Shown: piece by piece, positions 36,862-46,151 of the stretch
How the letters are laid out: the number at the start of each line of letters is the position of its first letter
Numbering within the stretch: the stretch's first letter is position 1
Source of the DNA: Nitrospirota bacterium
Lineage (GTDB): Bacteria > Nitrospirota > Thermodesulfovibrionia > Thermodesulfovibrionales > UBA6898
Assembly: GCA_024275975.1 (NCBI GenBank)
Contig: JAJRYC010000059.1
Span: forward strand, 1-58,650
Length of the DNA: 58,650 nucleotides
Direction: 5' to 3'
Made by a program: the position numbers and the translations under genes
Notes under the pieces: generated by a model
What the model saw: the letters and a program-made list of their open reading frames with translations, nothing else
What the model was told of the DNA's origin: nothing
Database searches by the model: none

Positions 36862-38289
36862 CTATGTCCCGCCCCGCCGTCCCCTCATATATGACAGAGA
36901 ATGCATCCCCAGCAGAATGGTCGGAAATATCCTGATTTTTTGCAATTTCATTTTATTGAAAATAAAATTCAGCTTGAAAACAAGATCAAAAAATGGGTTC
37001 GCAGGCAGTTTGATGATAATCTTAACCAGAAATAACGGGACATTCATCTGAATAAAAAATTGCATCAGCTTCTGCAGATTAACAATTTCCTTCTTGTTTT
37101 CCATCCTGATTCTGCTTGAGGAAAAAAATGACGCATCCAGCGTATCATCCGCAAGATAACCATTTTCTGAAATATACCGGTGTATTGCCGTACCTGGATA
37201 GGGCTGCAACAGGGAGCATTGGGTGAAATCAGTACCGATCTCCTTATTAAGCTTGTATGTCTCCATGGTGCTCTCCAGCGTCTCGCCCGGCAGTCCCAGA
37301 ATATTATAGGTGGAAAGTTTAATGCCGTAACTCTTGATATGTCCCGCCGCCGTCCTTATCTGCTGGTTGGTGATTTTTTTATTCAGCACATTCCGCCGCA
37401 GGTGCTCATTACCGGTCTCCACACCCATTCTGACACAGATACACCCCATCTCCCTGATCAGCCGCACATATTCTTATTTTACATGAGTAGCTTCCACATT
37501 AACAATAAATGGCAGGTTTATTTTTTCTCTGTAGAGGCCGGCAAACTCCCTCAGCCAGCCCGGAAAACTGAAAAAACAGTCGTCCACAAAATTTATTTTT
37601 CTTATAGCATATTTTTCCTTTGCATGGACAAGTTGCCGCATAACATTTTCCGGGCTCCTCTTTCTGAGATAACTGCCCTTTCCCCTGTAAAGCTCCTTGT
37701 ACGTTTTATTAAAACAATAATTGCAGTTATGCGGGCAACCCCTCCCCGTCATCATGGAATACATCTCACTGTTGTAGGGGACTAAATACTTGTATTTGGC
37801 GTATATATCAAAGTCGGGCGCGGGCAGATCATCAAGGTCACTAATAAATGGTCTGACGTCTGTTTCGAATATTTTTCCATCAGGTCCTTTCGACCAGACA
37901 TTGGGTATATTCCGGATCTTCCCGGGATTGTTCCGGAGCGCTTCAAGCAGGTCGAGCAATGCATACTCACCCTCACCGCGGTTAATGTAGTCAATGCTGG
38001 AATCTTTAATCATCTCCGGGAAAAAAGTAGGGTGAGGGCCACCGACCATGATCGGGGTGGTGGTATTTCTTTTTAATTTTTCGGCCGTCTGCAACACCCA
38101 GTATTCGCCGCCGGTAGTACAGGAAAAGGCAAAAAGATCGGCGCCGCTTTCAAGGACGGATTGCAGAAAATTCTTCTCACCCGATTCTATAAACAAATCG
38201 CTCTCATGTCCGTATTCCTTCAGAACGGCATGGAGTTGTTCCACTGCGATCTTCACAAAAGAATCCTGCTGTAAAAATACTACTTTCAT
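36862..38289 (-). CDS. B12-binding radical SAM protein, frame interrupted by an in-frame TAA
   Basis: The combined frame of 475 codons encodes a B12-binding domain (about residues 1-130), a radical SAM core with CxxxCxxC in GCPHNCNYC (Cys185, 189, 192), and the rest of the barrel with RMGVETGNEHLR and ILGLPGETLEST. Codon 272 (37474-37476) is TAA. The frame is unchanged on both sides: VEATHVK, stop, EYVRLIREMGC. Homologues read through this point, usually with an acidic residue. Without readthrough only the N-terminal 271 residues, lacking half of the barrel, would be made. Such enzymes often act in lipid or glycan modification. Confidence 0.85.
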
Positions 38290-38326
38290 CTATTATGCAT
38301 CCCCGAACTCCTCTTACGCCCCGGAA

Positions 38327-39622
38327 TCATAACAACATCCCGGGGATGGTATTCAGTCGCCTGATTTCCACTTCATTATCCTGAAAAAAATCCTTTGTTT
38401 TCACCTGGAGGACTTTGACCGCCGAAAAATGACCGGCATTAAGGGATTCCAGTCCAACCCTGAAGCTGTTTTCCGCACAGAGGGAATGTTCTCTACCTGC
38501 ATCAGGCGTCAGAGTCCCTTCCTTGTCCCTGAAAACAATAATCTGCCCGGCTTGCAGTGCTGTGCCGGTAATAATTCCGGCGCCGGAGACACACTTATCG
38601 ATCAATATGCCTGAATAAAGAATATTTCCGGCTTCCCCCTTTATTGAATATGTCACAGGAATACCGCAATCTTCCCTGCGATGCTTCCTTCTTTCCTTCT
38701 GATGCAGTCCGGGTTGCCTCATGAAATCAAAAAAGTAATTTTTAATATAATCAGAGAGAGACTCCCTCCACGGTCGCATAAAGTTTATTCCATGTTTCCC
38801 CAGATTGGCGTTGGACATTATCTCTGAACGTGGCCGGGGCGCAAAATACTCTTTTTCAAAGTAGCCGGAACCCACGGGGACCAAATCGATGTCGCTTATT
38901 CCGCATATTTTCAGGATTTCTTCGGCAACATCGTACCGGGAGCCTTCGCCTTCACAAACCATATGGTACGTCCCGTATTTTTCGGTCTCCATCAGCCTGA
39001 ACAGATTCATCGCAAAATCATATGTATATGTGGGCGTGCCCCACTTGTCATTTACGGCAAAAATCTCTTTTTTGCCCTGGGCCACCTGCTCCAGGATCTT
39101 GAATATGAATTTCTTCTCCTTGTCCCGTCCTCCACCCATCATCCAGCCGGCCCGCACCACAAACGTCCGGGAACAGTGCTCCAGGGCATACAGTTCGCCT
39201 TCATATTTTGTCCGCCCATATACCATTATCGGATTCGGCTGGTCCTCCTCGGTATAAAAGCCGCTTTTTTTACCGTCAAACACCCCAGCGGTACTGATAT
39301 AAATAAGCATGGCGCCATACTCTTCCGAGAGCTTTGCTATATTTCTGGTGGCGACGGCATTAGTGGCAATGGTAATTTCCGGATGGGTTTCACAATATTC
39401 CAGATTGGTTTCAGCCGCAAGATGAAGAACGATATCAGGGCGGTATTCTTTAAACATCCGGGCAAGATGATCGTCATCCCGGACATCCAGCCGTACCAGC
39501 CACTTTTCATTTACTATCCTGTCACTTGCAAGAACATCTTCATACCTGGAAGCAAAGAAAGGGTATATGGCACTTCCAAGCATTCCGCCACATCCTGTTA
39601 TAAAGACTCGTTCCGACTTCAT
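38327..39622 (-). CDS. RmlD-like dTDP-4-dehydrorhamnose reductase fused to a PilZ domain
   Basis: A 431-residue fusion. Residues 1-290 form an extended short-chain dehydrogenase of the RmlD type: ITGCGGMLGSAIYPFF, LAAETNLEYCE, ISTAGVFDGK and YGRTKYEGE (YxxxK). Residues about 300-420 look like a PilZ domain: KERRKHRRE (an RxxxR-like c-di-GMP motif), then GILIDKCVSGAGI in place of the usual D/NxSxxG. This would link a nucleotide-sugar or surface-glycan enzyme directly to c-di-GMP. The RmlD part is secure; the PilZ call is by motif only. Confidence 0.85.
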   Translation of the reverse strand: MKSERVFITGCGGMLGSAIYPFFASRYEDVLASDRIVNEKWLVRLDVRDDDHLARMFKEYRPDIVLHLAAETNLEYCETHPEITIATNAVATRNIAKLSEEYGAMLIYISTAGVFDGKKSGFYTEEDQPNPIMVYGRTKYEGELYALEHCSRTFVVRAGWMMGGGRDKEKKFIFKILEQVAQGKKEIFAVNDKWGTPTYTYDFAMNLFRLMETEKYGTYHMVCEGEGSRYDVAEEILKICGISDIDLVPVGSGYFEKEYFAPRPRSEIMSNANLGKHGINFMRPWRESLSDYIKNYFFDFMRQPGLHQKERRKHRREDCGIPVTYSIKGEAGNILYSGILIDKCVSGAGIITGTALQAGQIIVFRDKEGTLTPDAGREHSLCAENSFRVGLESLNAGHFSAVKVLQVKTKDFFQDNEVEIRRLNTIPGMLL

Positions 39623-39695
39623 TACATTATACTCCCCGTTTAAAATGGTTCATCCACATATAAAAAACAGTCTAATTCCTGCCCCGCCCCGGTAA

Positions 39696-40673
39696 TTAGT
39701 CTTTGACCCGCACCTCCGGATTCAGGTCATAAGGAAAACTGAACAGCACCTGATTAGGCAAGAGGTTGTAAAAATATTGCCTCACGAATAAATCAACCTT
39801 TGCGATTGACGTCCTCGGCAGATATACAATGTCATAAGGCCTTAATTTTACGTCCGGAATTTCCCCCCTTATTATCTTTTTCAGGTTAAGAGAATAGGTT
39901 TGCGGTTCTGAAGACCCGCTGTACCTGATGAGAATAACATTTTTAATCTCTGCTGTGTCCAGATGTCCGCCCCTCTGAATCACGGCATCTAACACCCTCA
40001 ACATTCCGTTAATAGCTATCAGGCCGGGTCTTGCGACCGCACCTCCCACATAGACCTTGTCCGCAGCAAAGTCCCTGACTATTACCGCAACCTCGGGCAT
40101 CCGGGTCTCCATCACTATGACCGCGACTTCGGGAGAATCCATAACCTCCGAGAATTTTTCAGTAAGCAGAGAGTCCATTTGGTCCGGCGTCAGACCGGCG
40201 GCCTGGACATCCCCTATCAGCTGCAGAGATATCTTTCCGTCCGGCCTTACAGTTACTTCCTCATTCAGCTTCTCTTTGTAAAAAAACTTTACCGCGATCT
40301 TGTCTCCAATATTCATGGCATAGGTGCCGCCCGTAGTCTTATTCGTCCCGGAATATTCCCTCGTGATCATTTCCTCCAGGCGGTCCGGCGTCAGACCAGC
40401 GGCCTGGACATCCCCTATCAGCTGCAGAGATATCTTTCCGTCCGGCCTTACAGTTACTTCCTCATTCAGCTTCTCTTTGTAAAAAAACTTTACCGCGATC
40501 TTGTCTCCAACCCCTAAAACATATTCCAGCTCTTCATTCTGCCGGTTCAGGGCTACAATATCGGAAGACTCCAGGGTCAATCCTCCGTAGTGCGCACATC
40601 CGGAAAGAAAAGATACAAAAAGCAGGCATAAAGCAAGAGTCGCAATTAAAGGTTCAGACACCAACTGTTTCAT
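39696..40673 (-). CDS. Polysaccharide export outer-membrane lipoprotein (OPX/Wza type) with internal duplication
   Basis: A 325-residue outer-membrane polysaccharide secretin-like protein. The lipoprotein signal peptide ends in the lipobox LSGC (Cys at about residue 26). The Poly_export domain (GDKIAVKFFYKEKLNEEVTV, described in part) occurs twice in tandem, and SLBB-like sequence (VYVGGAVARPGLIAI) follows. The DNA of the two export segments is almost identical. It is the first gene of the minus-strand exopolysaccharide locus. Confidence 0.92.
   Translation of the reverse strand: MKQLVSEPLIATLALCLLFVSFLSGCAHYGGLTLESSDIVALNRQNEELEYVLGVGDKIAVKFFYKEKLNEEVTVRPDGKISLQLIGDVQAAGLTPDRLEEMITREYSGTNKTTGGTYAMNIGDKIAVKFFYKEKLNEEVTVRPDGKISLQLIGDVQAAGLTPDQMDSLLTEKFSEVMDSPEVAVIVMETRMPEVAVIVRDFAADKVYVGGAVARPGLIAINGMLRVLDAVIQRGGHLDTAEIKNVILIRYSGSSEPQTYSLNLKKIIRGEIPDVKLRPYDIVYLPRTSIAKVDLFVRQYFYNLLPNQVLFSFPYDLNPEVRVKD
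40181..40309. repeat. 129-bp direct repeat, copy 1, inside the OPX gene
   Basis: Matches 40382-40510 at 128 of 129 positions by direct reading, offset by 201 bp (67 codons, in frame). Each copy encodes the core of the Poly_export domain. The near identity implies a recent or homogenised duplication. Confidence 0.95.
40382..40510. repeat. 129-bp direct repeat, copy 2, inside the OPX gene
   Basis: Second copy of the repeat at 40181-40309; the single difference is A in place of G within the Ala codon of the AAGLTPD segment. This copy is N-terminal in the protein. Confidence 0.95.
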
Positions 40674-41100
40674 ACTGATTATTCCTTCCGTGATTTAATC
40701 GTGATTTAGTAAAGAGCGTTAATTTTATCATGCTGCTACCCCACTTGACCCGCCGGCAAGTCCCCAGGAAAATCCATTAAGGACATATCATGTTTAAACA
40801 GACACCGCTATAATTTAATTGCAATATGACTGCAGGTACAGTTCACTTGAAATATTGCTATTACTTGGGAAGTTAGCACCATTTCTTATTATGAAACAGA
40901 TATTAGCACCGCTGATCTTTTTTGTAAACATTATTGTAGGTTTTTTGATCGAAAAACGCAAAAAATAATCTCCGGTGAAAGATATTTCTCCGGAAATCTG
41001 TTCTTCCGGTCAGACCGATCCCTCTCCAGAACCTTCCGGATGATGAAATATTCATCTGTTTTATCATGAAATCAGCGCGATATTATGTTAAAATCAGGCA
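40674..41100. other. Divergent intergenic region between OPX and deacetylase genes
   Basis: 427 bp, AT-rich, between divergently transcribed genes, so it should hold the promoter of the exopolysaccharide locus. I found no convincing sigma-70 or sigma-54 pair. A 25-codon plus-strand ORF (40891-40968) would encode a short hydrophobic peptide ending in basic residues, but it has no ribosome binding site and I do not call it. Confidence 0.5.
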
Positions 41101-42021
41101 ATGAAGAAAGTCGGATTTATATACGATGATGTTTTTCTCCTCCATGAAATGCCGATAGGACATCCTGAATCCAAAAAACGTCTGATCGCAATAATCAATG
41201 CACTGGAAAAGAGCAGTGTATGGGACAAGCTTGATCATCTAAAACCGAAAAGGGCTGAAAAGCAGGACATACTGGAGGTACATACTCCTTCCTATTATGA
41301 CAGTATTATGGAATTCACGGGATATTTTGATCCCGACACCTATATTTCAAAGAATTCGGTCGAGGCCGCTCATTACGCGGCAGGCGCTGTCATGGAAGCG
41401 GTCGATAGATGCGGAAGCGCTCAAATCGAAAGGGCATTCTGTGCGGTAAGACCTCCGGGCCATCATGCCGAAGCAGAAAGGGCCATGGGATTCTGTATCT
41501 TCAATAATATCGCGGTCGGGGCAAAATACGCGCGGAGGGCCGGATATAGCAAGGTCTTTATAATTGATTTCGATGTGCATCACGGCAATGGAAGACAGCA
41601 TATATTCGAGGAAGACGATTCGGTCTTTTATTTCAGCACCCATCAATCTCCTCATTACCCGGGCACCGGCAAAGAATCAGAAAAGGGGAAAGGCAGGGGC
41701 GCTGGTTTTACACGTAATATCCCCTTTCCTTCCGGAGCGGGAGACAAAGAATATACAGCCGCGTTTCAGGACCTTCTGCCGGAACTGGCTGATAGTTTCA
41801 ACCCTGATATCATCCTGGTTTCCGCGGGTTACGACCTGCACGAAAAAGATCCGCTCTCAGGCATTAATGTCTCAAATGAAGGAATAAGGAGTATAGTCAG
41901 GGGAATATTGCGATCTGCCAAAAATATACCATGCATCTTCTGCCTTGAAGGGGGCTATAACCTTACTTCCCTCAGCGAGTCGGTACTGATAACAATAGAA
42001 GAACTCCTGTACACTGCATAA
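41101..42021 (+). CDS. Histone deacetylase/AcuC family amidohydrolase
   Basis: A 306-residue zinc-dependent deacetylase-family protein. The catalytic and metal motifs are present: RPPGHHAEAERAMGFC, DFDVHHGNGRQHIF, the STHQSPHYPGTG loop, SAGYDLHEKDPL, and the late Tyr in CLEGGYN. Bacterial members act on acetylpolyamines, acetylated Acs or other N-acetyl substrates; the substrate here is not evident. It is monocistronic and converges with the dedA-like gene 13 bp downstream. Confidence 0.93.
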   Translation: MKKVGFIYDDVFLLHEMPIGHPESKKRLIAIINALEKSSVWDKLDHLKPKRAEKQDILEVHTPSYYDSIMEFTGYFDPDTYISKNSVEAAHYAAGAVMEAVDRCGSAQIERAFCAVRPPGHHAEAERAMGFCIFNNIAVGAKYARRAGYSKVFIIDFDVHHGNGRQHIFEEDDSVFYFSTHQSPHYPGTGKESEKGKGRGAGFTRNIPFPSGAGDKEYTAAFQDLLPELADSFNPDIILVSAGYDLHEKDPLSGINVSNEGIRSIVRGILRSAKNIPCIFCLEGGYNLTSLSESVLITIEELLYTA

Positions 42022-42034
42022 AACAGGCGCGGGG

Positions 42035-42622
42035 TCAAAACACGTACTTAATTAAAATAAACCCCCCGATAAGGAGCACCATAAAAACAAGACTCAGAAG
42101 ATTGAAATATTTTTCTATGAAATCCCTGATGGAAGGCCCGAACTTCCGGATAAGAGCGGCAACAAGAAAAAAGCGGGCGCTCCTGCCAATTACAGACGCC
42201 ACCATAAACAACCGGAAATCAAATTCAAAGACACCCGAGGCGATTGTGAAGACCTTGTAAGGGATGGGCGTTATGGCGGCAATGAGAATCCCCCAAAAAC
42301 CAAGCTGATCATACTTTAATTTGATCGCATTCATGATCTCCTGCCCATGATAGAAGTCTACAATGGGCCTGCCGACGGTTTCATAACCATAAAGACCTAT
42401 GCCGTAACCCAGAACACCGCCCAGGACTGAACCGGCCATGCAGATTGTTGCGTATTTAAAAGACCGTTTTGGAATGGAAATAGCCAGTGCTATCAGAAGC
42501 ACATCGGGAGGAACAGGGAAAAAAGACGATTCACTGAACGCAAGCAAAAAAAGGGCGGGAGTTGCGTATGGCGTCTCGGCCCAGTGCAATACCCAGTCAT
42601 AAAGTTTTTTAAGAAATTTCAT
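42035..42622 (-). CDS. DedA/YqaA family membrane protein
   Basis: A 195-residue inner-membrane protein of the SNARE-associated/DedA superfamily, nearest to YqaA. FSESSFFPVPPDVLLIALAI near the N-terminus, the Gly-rich SVLGGVLGYGIG segment and AAITPIPYKVFTIASGVF are characteristic. Members include undecaprenyl-phosphate and phospholipid scramblases or flippases, so a role in lipid-carrier recycling is possible. Confidence 0.9.
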   Translation of the reverse strand: MKFLKKLYDWVLHWAETPYATPALFLLAFSESSFFPVPPDVLLIALAISIPKRSFKYATICMAGSVLGGVLGYGIGLYGYETVGRPIVDFYHGQEIMNAIKLKYDQLGFWGILIAAITPIPYKVFTIASGVFEFDFRLFMVASVIGRSARFFLVAALIRKFGPSIRDFIEKYFNLLSLVFMVLLIGGFILIKYVF

Positions 42623-42740
42623 TTTTAAATATATCCCAATTCCTTTTCAAGCGCCAACTTTACGTTACGGCTGAAGCGGTCATATACGCCCTGCCGCCGC
42701 ATTAACAGACTGTCCCGGCGCCCTCATTGAGGTCACAAAC

Positions 42741-44012
42741 TCAAAACAGCCTTTCCTGCCCCTTGATCGTTTTCCGCGCTATCTTCCCGAATATCCTTAT
42801 CTTCCCATATTCACCGTCATATCCCGGTGCTATATGGACCTTATGGTCCCGCACCATCGAAACCGCCTCAGCCAGCCTGTGTGAGCCGGCCCTTTCTATA
42901 TCCGCGACCGGAGTATCCAGCAGTATCTTAAACTCGTTTCCGAGATCATCAAGCAGTCCGGAATGTATCTTTCCGACAGCCTTGCTCTTTGGACCAACCC
43001 CTATGGTCTCGGATATTATCTCATCAAGCGGGATGATCGAATAATAATCCAGGGGGGCTTCCTGCCTGAAGTCCTCTTCCCTGTCGGCAAGCTTCTGAAC
43101 CCTGTGCATAACGCCGACTGTCAGTTTCCTGCCGCAGACAGGACAGAGATAATTATACCTGATCGTCTCCTCCGGTGAGAAGCAGACATCGCACGCCCTG
43201 TGTCCGTCATAATGATACTTGCCTTCCTCAGGGAAAAACTCTATCGTGCCAGAGAAACCCTTGCCTGTTTTTAATGCCCCGGTCATACTCATATAAGAGA
43301 CCTCTGTATCAAAAATATTTGCTTCACGTCCCAGTTTTGACGGTGAATGCGCGTCGGAATTGGATATCAGAGTAATATTATCGAGGGCCGACAGCCGCCG
43401 GTTCATGGACGGATCAGAGGAAAGGCCTGTTTCGATCGCGTAAACATGAGGGGTCAGGTCTTCGAAGCATTACTCCAGCGAATCAAATCCGGACATAGCT
43501 CCGAACACTGAAAAATGTGGTGTCCAGGCATGCGCGGGTATAAGCATCGCTTCACTCGACTCGTTGATGATGATCCTCAATAGCTCCTTCGCGTCAAGCC
43601 CGAGTATGGGTCGTCCGTCTGAAGCAAGATTCCCGATCTTTGAGAGTGCCTTGTTTATCGCTGCCGCCCCGGCGAATTCAGGGACAAAAACTATGCAGTG
43701 AATCTTTCTTGTCCTGCCGTTTTTACTGTAAATACAGCTGATCTCGGCGGTGAGCAGAAATGAAACGTCAGCGCGGCATGATGCCGGGACATCGCCTGTC
43801 TGAAATTCCTCTATTAACCCGAATAAACCGTTGCCGGCCGGTTCAAGTTTAGTCTTCAGTTCCGAAAACCAGGCGGGGTGAGTAAAGTCTCCCGTACCGA
43901 CGACCTTGATACCTTTTAACTGCGCCCATTTCCACAAGCTCTCAGGCGACATTTCCCTGCTTGTCGCGCGCGAATACTTCGAATGCACATGAAGATCAGC
44001 TATAAATTTCAT
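42741..44012 (-). CDS. PHP-domain protein, frame interrupted by an in-frame TAA
   Basis: The joined 423-codon frame encodes a PHP-type metal-dependent phosphoesterase-like protein: FIADLHVHSKYSRATS at the N-terminus, GTGDFTHPAWF, LLTAEISCIY, PAHAWTPHFSVFG, then ISNSDAHSPSKLGREAN and a late four-Cys zinc module (CDVCFSPEE, CPVCGRK). Codon 181 (43470-43472) is TAA in the well conserved stretch GFDSLE-stop-CFEDLTPH. Relatives have SLEECFEDL-like sequence, so glutamate is expected. The frame is unchanged on both sides. Without readthrough the second metal-binding half would be lost. Confidence 0.87.
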
Positions 44013-44120
44013 GATGTTAAGCCAAAAAAATGAGGTTAAATTAAAAATGTATTTGGAGGTTAATTAAAAAAAACTGATGCCCTTGGTTCTGTTATACGAA
44101 ATCAGAAAAAAAGTCTTCGC

Positions 44121-44555
44121 TCACCTGAGCTTGAGCCTGGCAAACAGCATCCCCATATATTTGTTCAGAAGATTTTGCCTGCCGAGAAAAGGAAATACAG
44201 GTCTTTTCCTTATGTTGAAGCTTTCCAGGATATTGTTCATCTCCTCGTTGTCACCACAGGAAAGCCCTTTCCTGAATGTCTGTATCGCATCAATTTTTCT
44301 GTTTGCCTTCATATATACCCTGCCAAGATTAAGATAGTGTACAGGATTGTCCGGTTCCAATGCAATAGCGTCATTACATAACATAATCGCTTTATGAATC
44401 TGACCTCTTTCCGTTGCTATGCATAAAGCATAGTAAGACTGCAACGCAGGTGTCTTCTCCCGGGTATAAGCCTTTTCAAAACAGGCAAGAGCCTTGAGCA
44501 GGTCTTTGTTTTTTAAATGTTCAAGGCCCGTTTCAAACAGTTCGATTGCGGTCAT
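44121..44555 (-). CDS. Small tetratricopeptide-repeat protein
   Basis: A 144-residue protein with about three TPR-like helical pairs: LEHLKNKDLLKALACFEKAY, a middle repeat with AIMLCNDAIALEPDNPVHYL, and NLGRVYMKANRKIDAIQTF. The C-terminal 35 residues are basic and hydrophobic (PVFPFLGRQNLLNKYMGMLF). No signal peptide. It probably serves as a protein-interaction module; no partner can be read from the neighbours. Confidence 0.8.
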   Translation of the reverse strand: MTAIELFETGLEHLKNKDLLKALACFEKAYTREKTPALQSYYALCIATERGQIHKAIMLCNDAIALEPDNPVHYLNLGRVYMKANRKIDAIQTFRKGLSCGDNEEMNNILESFNIRKRPVFPFLGRQNLLNKYMGMLFARLKLR

Positions 44556-44902
44556 TCAAAATGTCCTGCTATATCAAAATACTTCATAAGGTCATTTTAT
44601 TTCAAAAAGCAGGATTTGTCGTTAAGTAAATATACCAGGGCGATATTATCCGATTTTTTTCTGTCGCTCTGATATCAGCTATTTAAATCATACCAATTTT
44701 ACCGTAAAATTAAAACAGCTACCCTCTTTTTGCTTAATCCATTGCGCTTTCATCATCGAAAAATTCCCGGGATTGACCCGAAAAGCGGAAAGATTGCTGA
44801 TTGCCGGACCCCGATTATCCCGAGGAGGAAAACATGGTATAATCACAGAGGGCGTTATTCAAGCTATTTCCGACGCCCGCACCAGGCGTCTCAGGATATC
44901 AT
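44556..44902. promoter_or_regulatory. Intergenic region with an extended -10 promoter for the methyltransferase gene
   Basis: 347 bp between divergent genes. On the plus strand TGGTATAAT (44835-44843) is an extended -10 element about 60 nt before the methyltransferase ATG; no good -35 box is visible. The rest is AT-rich and I see no gene in it. Confidence 0.4.
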
Positions 44903-45511
44903 ATGAACAAGACAAAAGACTTCGAAGAACGATACAGAAATGGCGACCTGCCCTGGGACACAGGAGAACAGGATAAAAACCTGGAGCAGGTGATAAAAGA
45001 AGAGTCGATTCAGCCATGTTCCGTGCTGGAGCTCGGAGCAGGCACCGGCAGTAACGCCGTCTGGCTGGCCGGACAGGGATTTAACGTAACAGCCATAGAT
45101 ATTTCCCCTACCGCTATAGAAATTGCACGCGGGAAGGCCGCGGATGCCGGTGTCGGGATTACTTTTGTCGTTGGGGATATCCTGAAGGATAAGATTCCCC
45201 ATGGTCCTTTTGACTTAGTATTCGACCGGGGCTGTTTTCATGTATTTGACATGCCTGAGGATAGATCGGCTCTGGCGGAGATCATCCGGAACCAACTGAA
45301 TCCAGGGGGATACTGGTTCAGTATTATCGGCAGTACGGATGGGCCGCGACGTGATAGCGGACCGCTACGAATGTCCGTCCTTGATATTGCATCAGCAGTC
45401 GAATCACGGTTTGAGATCATTTCCCTCAAAGCTATTTACCTGGACACAAACCTTCCCGAAGCACCACGGGGTTGGGCCTGCCTGATGCGCAGGCGTAACC
45501 CAAATCCATAA
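44903..45511 (+). CDS. TPMT-like class I SAM methyltransferase
   Basis: A 202-residue methyltransferase. DLPWDTGEQDKNL near residue 18 is typical of the thiopurine-methyltransferase-like group. Motif I is VLELGAGTGSNAVWLA, the acidic strand-2 residue lies in VTAIDISPTAIEIA, and FDLVFDRGCFHVF follows. The substrate may be a metalloid, thiol or halide-type nucleophile; this cannot be decided from sequence. Its start ATG has only a weak upstream binding site. Confidence 0.88.
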   Translation: MNKTKDFEERYRNGDLPWDTGEQDKNLEQVIKEESIQPCSVLELGAGTGSNAVWLAGQGFNVTAIDISPTAIEIARGKAADAGVGITFVVGDILKDKIPHGPFDLVFDRGCFHVFDMPEDRSALAEIIRNQLNPGGYWFSIIGSTDGPRRDSGPLRMSVLDIASAVESRFEIISLKAIYLDTNLPEAPRGWACLMRRRNPNP

Positions 45512-45719
45512 AACCATTGGAACCCTGATCTGTTTATCGAAATATAAGTTACCGTAGCCACGCTTACGCTAATATGAAGGCTCCATGTATATCCTTACTG
45601 TAGCAGCGGCATAATCGTCCTTTGCAGCGCTCTTCTACTAATATGTTGCCGTGGAATTTAACTGATCCGGACCATAGCTCGGGGAAACCCTGCACTATCC
45701 ATGAGAAAAAAGCACGGAA

Positions 45720-46151
45720 TCAATTCCGCTTTGAAATATAATCTTCAATTGCTTTTATGTATTCAGGGTAAAGGTCACTTGCAACTTTAACTGCTTCAAG
45801 TACCATGGAATGCTCAAGCAAATCATATTCATGTACTAACCTGTTTCTCAAACCGGCGGATGGAGCGAGTTTCACGGCAAGCTCCGCCGGTATTATTTTC
45901 AGCTCCCCTGCCTTTATAAAACTTTCATAGTAATCATCAGGCACCATACTACCTGTCTGGACAACAATATGGATGTTTATATCAATTGCTGCTTCAATTA
46001 ATTCCTGCAAAAGCCTTTCAGTTGCTTTTCTCTTATAAATATCATCTATATATTGCTCCCGGGTCATATTCTTTATAGGATCAAGGGCCCTCAGGTTTTC
46101 TACAATAACGGCAAGCTTTCTTCTTACAACTTCTTTTTCCACTGGACTCAT
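45720..46151 (-). CDS. hepT: HepT-like HEPN ribonuclease toxin
   Basis: A 143-residue DUF86/HepT protein. The HEPN catalytic motif RNxxxHxY is present as RNRLVHEYD near residue 104. In characterised MntA-HepT systems this RNase is neutralised by AMPylation of the Tyr by MntA. The gene overlaps the stop of the upstream nucleotidyltransferase by 4 nt, the usual arrangement. Confidence 0.92.
   Translation of the reverse strand: MSPVEKEVVRRKLAVIVENLRALDPIKNMTREQYIDDIYKRKATERLLQELIEAAIDINIHIVVQTGSMVPDDYYESFIKAGELKIIPAELAVKLAPSAGLRNRLVHEYDLLEHSMVLEAVKVASDLYPEYIKAIEDYISKRN

Noticed and set aside
40674-41100. 25-codon hydrophobic ORF at 40891-40968 and a possible sigma-54 site
   Set aside because: The ORF has no ribosome binding site or homologue known to me; the GG-N10-GC spacing occurs but the flanking consensus does not match.
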